DNA of 51,560 nt from Bacteroidota bacterium (lineage in GTDB: Bacteria; Bacteroidota; Bacteroidia; Flavobacteriales; Flavobacteriaceae): positions 1 to 51,560 of the forward strand of contig JAKQJQ010000103.1 of NCBI GenBank assembly GCA_029561105.1, given 5' to 3'. The translations under genes were made by a program, and so were the position numbers. The notes under the pieces are model-generated. The model was not told where the DNA came from and made no database searches. It saw only the letters and a program-made list of their open reading frames with translations. Below, piece by piece: positions 49,820 to 51,560 of the stretch. Position 1 is the stretch's first letter. Every line of letters begins with the position of its first letter.

Positions 49820-50895
49820 CACAGGCTTGCATTAACGAGGGAGACGATTTTTTGCTGGGATTCTCGTTCGAGCCCTACGTACAAAGGCAAACACAGCACT
49901 GCAGCGGCTACTTGTTCTGATACCGGCATATTGCCAGCGCCTTCGCAATAAGGCAACATATTGAGCGAGGGATAAAAATACCGCCTTGGCATAATGTCAT
50001 TTTGGAGCAACAACTGCTCGGTCTTTAATAGCTGGGCTTCGCTATCAAAAATAACGGGATAGTAACTGTAATTCCACACCGTGTTCTCACGAATTTTGAT
50101 GGTCCGTAAACGGTTAAAATTGAGGTGCGCTCCATAAAAAGAAACGATCTCCTTGCGCGCAGCGATAATTTCTGCCAAATGCGGGAACACTGCCAAACCC
50201 ATGGCCGCCTGCAACTCTGATATTTTCGCATTAATACCTACGCCGTGAAAATCGTGCGGGCCGTTGTGCCCAAAATTATGACTGTAAAACAAGCGGTGAT
50301 GCACCGCGGCATCCTTACAAAAAAAAGCCCCACCTTCTGAGGTGTGAAACAGCTTGGTAGCATGAAAACTACAAGTGCTTACATCGCCAAAGTTGAACAG
50401 TGATTCTCCGTTGTAATTCACGCCAAACGCGTGTGCCGCGTCGTAGATGACCGCAAGATTATACTTTTTAGCGATTGATTCGATAGCTTCAACATGGCAA
50501 GGATTGCCAAAAACGTGCGTGGCCAGGATGGCAGTGGTTTTGGGTGTGATTGCCGTCTCGATTTTTGTTTCATCTATGGTCAGGAATTCTGGATGGATGT
50601 CTACAAACACCGGCTTGCAATGCTCCCAGACAATTGCCGCAGTGGTGGCCACGTAAGAGAAGGGTGTGGTAATGATTTCGCCGTCGTTTCCAAAAAGCTT
50701 CAAAGCGATCTGCAATGGGATTGTGCCATTGTTGACGATGAGTATGTTTTGAACCTTGAGGTAATCCCGTAGCTTGCCCTCGAGCTCCAAAACCAACTCG
50801 CCACGATTGGTAAGCCATTGCTTGTCCCAGGCGCGTTGCACAAAATGCATGTATTCGGCAATGGGCGGTAAAAATGTCTTGGTAACGGTAATCAT
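49819..50895 (-). CDS. DegT/DnrJ/EryC1/StrS aminotransferase
   Basis: Cytosolic PLP-dependent sugar aminotransferase of 358 residues that makes an amino sugar from a nucleotide-linked keto-sugar. Conserved parts: LPPIAEYMHFVQRAW, WLTNRGELVLELE, NNGTIPLQIALKLFG, TTPFSYVATTAAIVW, AVIYDAAHAFG (PLP-pyridine Asp), and the Schiff-base Lys in CSFHATKLFHTSEGG. The start at 50895 (MITVTKTFLPP) is used. An ATG six codons earlier overlaps the ABC gene. Substrate specificity (4-amino, 3-amino and so on) cannot be read, and no matching dehydratase is in the window. Confidence 0.88.
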   Translation of the reverse strand: MITVTKTFLPPIAEYMHFVQRAWDKQWLTNRGELVLELEGKLRDYLKVQNILIVNNGTIPLQIALKLFGNDGEIITTPFSYVATTAAIVWEHCKPVFVDIHPEFLTIDETKIETAITPKTTAILATHVFGNPCHVEAIESIAKKYNLAVIYDAAHAFGVNYNGESLFNFGDVSTCSFHATKLFHTSEGGAFFCKDAAVHHRLFYSHNFGHNGPHDFHGVGINAKISELQAAMGLAVFPHLAEIIAARKEIVSFYGAHLNFNRLRTIKIRENTVWNYSYYPVIFDSEAQLLKTEQLLLQNDIMPRRYFYPSLNMLPYCEGAGNMPVSEQVAAAVLCLPLYVGLERESQQKIVSLVNASL

Positions 50896-50897
50896 AT

Positions 50898-51560
50898 TCA
50901 GTTTATTTTCCATTCAAACCTTGGCTTGATGTAGCCTGGCTCTCTCCCCATATATACACCCAATTGGCGTTCTCCATCAACAACGGTGTATGTTATAATG
51001 TCGCGCTCTATAAAAATGGCCTTGCGGTTGTCTTCTATGATGAACAATGCCAATGAAAAATTCCCCGACTGGAAGAAATGCGCTGGAAACGTACACCCGA
51101 TCTCATTTTCGCCTTTCTTTAAGTGCAAAGCAGAATTTCCAAAAGAGAACAGCGCCTCACCCATTTCATTATAGAGGTGGTAGGTAATATGGTAACGTTC
51201 TGGTTGTGTTTTGAATTCGATTTTGGTGAAAAGTTCTATTTCTTGATCTTCTACCAGTGGCTCGCTTTCAGATCTTCCTTTGGTGTTGAGGCAAATCTCA
51301 TTCAACTTGAAAATGGCTGTGTCATAGGTGGGTCCGAAAGCCCTCTTGTTTTGGGTTTCAGCATCGGCTCCACCCAAATAATAACTCACGGCCGATTCTA
51401 CTTCCCCATTGTGTTTGACCAATCCGTTTTCAAGGACGATTCCTTTGGTGCACAAACTTTTTACGGCAGCCATATTGTGGCTTACAAACAAAACGGTACG
51501 GCCCTCGCCTTTGCTGATATCACCCATTTTCCCGAGGCATTTCTTTTGAAAATCGGCATC
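50898..51560 (-). CDS. Wzt-like polysaccharide ABC transporter ATPase, 5' end missing
   Basis: The frame enters from the right edge. The visible about 220 residues begin in the end of the ATPase domain (DADFQKKCLGKMGDI, then the H-loop in LFVSHNMAAVKSLC). They continue with GIVLENGLVKHNGE and a C-terminal beta-sandwich domain of about 130 residues (SEPLVEDQEIELFTKIEF ... GNFSLALFIIEDN) of the type that recognises the sugar cap in Wzt proteins. It would be the ATPase of an ABC exporter for O-antigen or teichoic-like chains. The permease partner (Wzm) is outside the window. Confidence 0.85.
   Translation of the reverse strand, partial: DADFQKKCLGKMGDISKGEGRTVLFVSHNMAAVKSLCTKGIVLENGLVKHNGEVESAVSYYLGGADAETQNKRAFGPTYDTAIFKLNEICLNTKGRSESEPLVEDQEIELFTKIEFKTQPERYHITYHLYNEMGEALFSFGNSALHLKKGENEIGCTFPAHFFQSGNFSLALFIIEDNRKAIFIERDIITYTVVDGERQLGVYMGREPGYIKPRFEWKIN

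Larger units (their letters stand above)
24220..51560 (-). other. Surface polysaccharide biosynthesis locus (one-directional, extends past the window)
   Basis: About 27 genes in a row are on the minus strand. Neighbouring genes overlap or lie 0-45 bases apart, except for one gap of 134 bases at 30185-30318. Many junctions are TGATG, TAATG or ATGA overlaps. The content is sugar activation (neuA, neuB, neuC, DegT aminotransferase), modification (methyltransferases, acetyltransferases), many glycosyltransferases, a ligase/polymerase, the initiating transferase at the 3' end and a Wzt-like ATPase at the 5' edge. No flippase (Wzx) or chain-length regulator (Wzz) is seen in the visible part. Confidence 0.85.

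Noticed and set aside
1..51560. Anti-phage defence system, prophage or insertion sequence
   Set aside because: No transposase, integrase, phage structural protein, reverse transcriptase, toxin-antitoxin pair or CRISPR gene was recognised. The left-edge protein with weak nuclease-like features is too incomplete to claim.

Overview
The window comes from a member of the Bacteroidota, most likely a Flavobacterium-like member of the Flavobacteriaceae. Three things point there. Two secreted proteins end in type IX secretion (T9SS) type A sorting domains, and a PorV/PorQ-family outer-membrane protein is present. The promoter-like boxes follow the TTTG/TAnnTTTG pattern of this phylum, and most genes have no clear Shine-Dalgarno sequence. 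No tRNA, rRNA, CRISPR array, transposase or prophage gene was recognised.

Left part (1-14.5 kb), mixed housekeeping and accessory genes: a partial protein with a predicted membrane hairpin; gapN (non-phosphorylating GAPDH); two adjacent T9SS-exported proteins, each with a seven-repeat RCC1 propeller; a LytS/LytTR-type sensor kinase and regulator pair with the broken 5' end of a second kinase gene upstream; a gluzincin metallopeptidase; a large FAD oxidoreductase; a small unknown protein; and a methyltransferase. A palindromic intergenic element lies at about 13.2 kb.

Middle part (14.5-24.2 kb), DNA repair and envelope biogenesis: recQ is divergent from kdsD-tatC-AhpD-like-lptB. These serve KDO supply, Tat export and LPS transport. 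GH25 lysozyme and pssA (phosphatidylserine synthase) follow on the minus strand, and PorV-like plus lnt (lipoprotein N-acylation) on the plus strand.

Right part (24.2 kb to the right edge): 27 kb of genes all on the minus strand, most of them overlapping or a few bases apart. This is a surface polysaccharide locus. In transcription order it holds a Wzt-like ABC ATPase (cut by the edge), a DegT aminotransferase, WbqC, a methyltransferase, a PglD-like acetyltransferase, a GH43/GH32-like propeller protein, several GT2 enzymes, a complete CMP-sialic acid cassette (neuA, an inserted methyltransferase-fold gene, neuB, neuC), two unusual glycosyltransferase-like proteins, an acetyltransferase, a GT-C membrane protein, more GT4 and GT2 enzymes, an O-antigen ligase/polymerase and, last, the initiating WcaJ-type sugar-phosphate transferase. 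The genes could together build an acetylated and methylated glycan carrying N-acetylneuraminic acid. NeuB and NeuC read like the meningococcal/E. coli Neu5Ac enzymes, but no known sialyltransferase family is recognisable, so the enzyme that uses CMP-Neu5Ac may be one of the unassigned proteins beside neuC.

All assignments come from reading sequence and motifs. No database search was run.
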